Below are positions 38,087 through 39,357 of a DNA stretch of 39,357 bases, piece after piece; positions within the stretch are counted from its first letter, which is position 1; each line of letters starts with the position of its first letter. Origin of the DNA: Cladosporium sp. IMV 00045 (taxonomy: Eukaryota > Ascomycota > Dothideomycetes > Cladosporiales > Cladosporiaceae). The stretch is taken from positions 1 to 39,357 of the forward strand of contig MSJI02000578.1 in the NCBI GenBank assembly GCA_001931905.2, written 5' to 3'. Position numbers and translations under genes: made by a program. The notes below the pieces were generated by a model. It made no database searches. It worked only from the letters and a program-made list of their open reading frames with translations, and had not been told where the DNA came from.

Positions 38087-39357
38087 CTAATCCAGCTCGC
38101 CATCACCGTCACCTCCAGCCTTAGCAGCGCCACCAGCCGAAGGGTAGAAGTTCAACTTCCCACCCTCACCGATCACACCAGAGCGATCGTACAAACTCCT
38201 CGCTCTGACATAAGGGTCGAGACGCCAGTAATTCTCAGCAATGCGCTGCGCAAGCCTCGTGCGACCCTCACCGGAATCCTCTCCAGAAGCCCAGCTGGCC
38301 GTCTCAGACTCGTAAGACTTGACCAACTCCGCCCTCTCGCTCTTAATGCTGTCCTTGGCCGCCGTGTCCTCCATGCACTTGTTCTCGCCCTCGACGGGCT
38401 CCGGGTATTTGTACGTGTAGTCCTCCAAACCGCCGAGCTCCTTGGAGATCTGGCTGCGCGGGATCCACTGCTGCAGGTCGTCGACGCTGGAGGCGAAGTG
38501 CACCTTGTTGGCCACGACGGGGTCGAGCCAGCCGCGGATCACCTTCCAGATGCCCTGGAAGACCCACGGCGATTTGTACACCAACACGCTGCCGAGCGAT
38601 TCAGGGTAGTTGGCTTCGAAGCACTTGATCATGAACTTCACAGGCGTGTAGTCCATGTTTGCCAAAGAAAACTCGCTCATGTCGAAGACGATGGTCTGGG
38701 AGGGGAGATGTTAGTACGTCGGATCGAAGGTAGCGAAGCACAGCATACGTACGGCAGTATCGACCGGCGGCTTCAGCAGCATTCTCGTGGTCTCGATGGT
38801 ATAGACGGTGAATCGCTCAAGAGACTTCTCAGACTGCTCGCCCTGCTTGTGCAGACGCACGCGAACGTAGCAGCACGGCCTTCCGTCCTTGTCCGTGCCG
38901 TGCAAGAAGCTCTTGCCCATGCGCAGCTGCGCCATGAAATCATCGCCCTCCTTCTTGTCACCGCCCTTGCCCCAGGAATCCTTGATCGCGCGCTCCTCGC
39001 CGTTGTACATGATGTCGTCGTCGACATGCATCTCCTTCGCGCGCCAGTGGATGGTCGAAACGAACATGACCATGGCGGCGTTGACGTCCCATTTCCGCGC
39101 GCGCAGGAAGCGCAGGAGCAGCGCATCCGGGTGGTCGTGCTTCACCATGCTCCAGAAGGCTTCCCTCAATTCCTCGGGCTTCTGCGACGCCAGCGCTTGC
39201 TGGAATTCCTTCGCCTGGCCGTGCTTGTCGTTGTCGTTCTCGTTTGCGCTAGTGTCTGCCTTGCGCCCAAACAGCTTCATGCCCTTGGACTTGGGTTTCT
39301 TGTCGCCACTGGGATCCGGCGTTCCCGGCGTCGTTGTGGGCGTCACTGATCCGTTTG
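38087..39357 (-). CDS. Sec14/CRAL-TRIO lipid-transfer protein (CSR1/SFH2-like), 5' end outside window
   Basis: Two exons are visible, 39357-38753 (open at the right edge) and 38695-38087, with a 57-nt intron (TACTAAC branch). About 404 codons are present. Sec14-like proteins exchange phosphatidylinositol and other lipids between membranes. The CRAL-TRIO N-terminal helices contain LLRFLRARKWDVNAAMVMF. The lipid-binding domain contains DGRPCCYVRVRLHKQ, FTVYTIETTRMLLKPPVDTA, TIVFDMSEFSLANMDYTPV, KCFEANYPESLGSVLVYKSP and GWLDPVVANKVHF. The order and spacing resemble yeast Csr1 more than Sec14 itself. The first in-window start-like codon is GTG at 39346; the frame stays open beyond it (NGSVTPTTT), so the true start lies outside. 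The C-terminus is Gly/Ala/Asp-rich. Confidence 0.9.

Noticed and set aside
37793..39349. A 518-codon open frame on the plus strand
   Set aside because: It is antisense to the Sec14-like gene and consists of Leu/Arg/Val/His-rich sequence without a domain.

Overview
The window is a 39.4 kb piece of a filamentous ascomycete (Pezizomycotina) nuclear genome, most likely a dothideomycete. The reasons are short introns (about 53-200 nt) with GT donors and CTAAC/CTGAC-like branch points, compact genes on both strands, a dispersed single 5S rRNA gene outside any rDNA array, and protein families typical of that group, such as a DUF7729 surface protein and a large fungus-only uncharacterised family. The class assignment is an inference; nothing here was searched against a database.

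Layout. 0-4.7 kb: the 3' end of the pescadillo/Nop7 gene (+), tail-to-tail with the tRNA exportin gene los1 (-). 5.6-8.3 kb: a ten-finger TFIIIA homologue (-) divergent from the four-exon RPB6 gene (+). 9.2-10.9 kb: S-formylglutathione hydrolase (+), then a complete 5S rRNA gene (+). 11.4-12.8 kb: a DUF7729-type, probably GPI-anchored cell-surface protein (-). 12.8-15 kb: a 2.2 kb gene-free region. 15-16.9 kb: the FACT subunit Pob3 (+), whose start codon is split by an intron. 17.2-21.2 kb: an OXNAD1-like oxidoreductase (-), a 6-phosphogluconate-dehydrogenase-like protein (+) and the mitochondrial t6A enzyme Qri7 (-); the last two coding regions overlap tail-to-tail by 14 bp. 21.5-24.6 kb: a patatin-like lipase (+) and a tRNA-Cys(GCA) with an 11-nt intron (-). 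24.7-28.7 kb: a PhyH-type dioxygenase (-), Vps4 (-) and prefoldin subunit 6 (+). 28.7-34.6 kb: an accessory-looking island with an A24 tract, an orphan four-span membrane protein, a 1063-residue uncharacterised fungal protein and a short interstitial telomere-like repeat. 34.8-39.4 kb: a paraoxonase-like protein with an unresolved 5' end (+), a proline-iminopeptidase-like hydrolase (-) and a Sec14/CRAL-TRIO protein (-) cut by the right edge.

Functionally most of the window is housekeeping. A surprising share concerns RNA polymerase III products: a 5S gene, TFIIIA that activates it, RPB6 shared by all nuclear polymerases, the tRNA exportin, a tRNA gene and a tRNA-modifying enzyme. This is probably chance clustering. 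The best candidate for undescribed biology is the large cysteine-cluster protein at 30.8-34.3 kb. At a larger scale, several genes share a switch from C-rich to G-rich on the coding strand toward their 3' ends.
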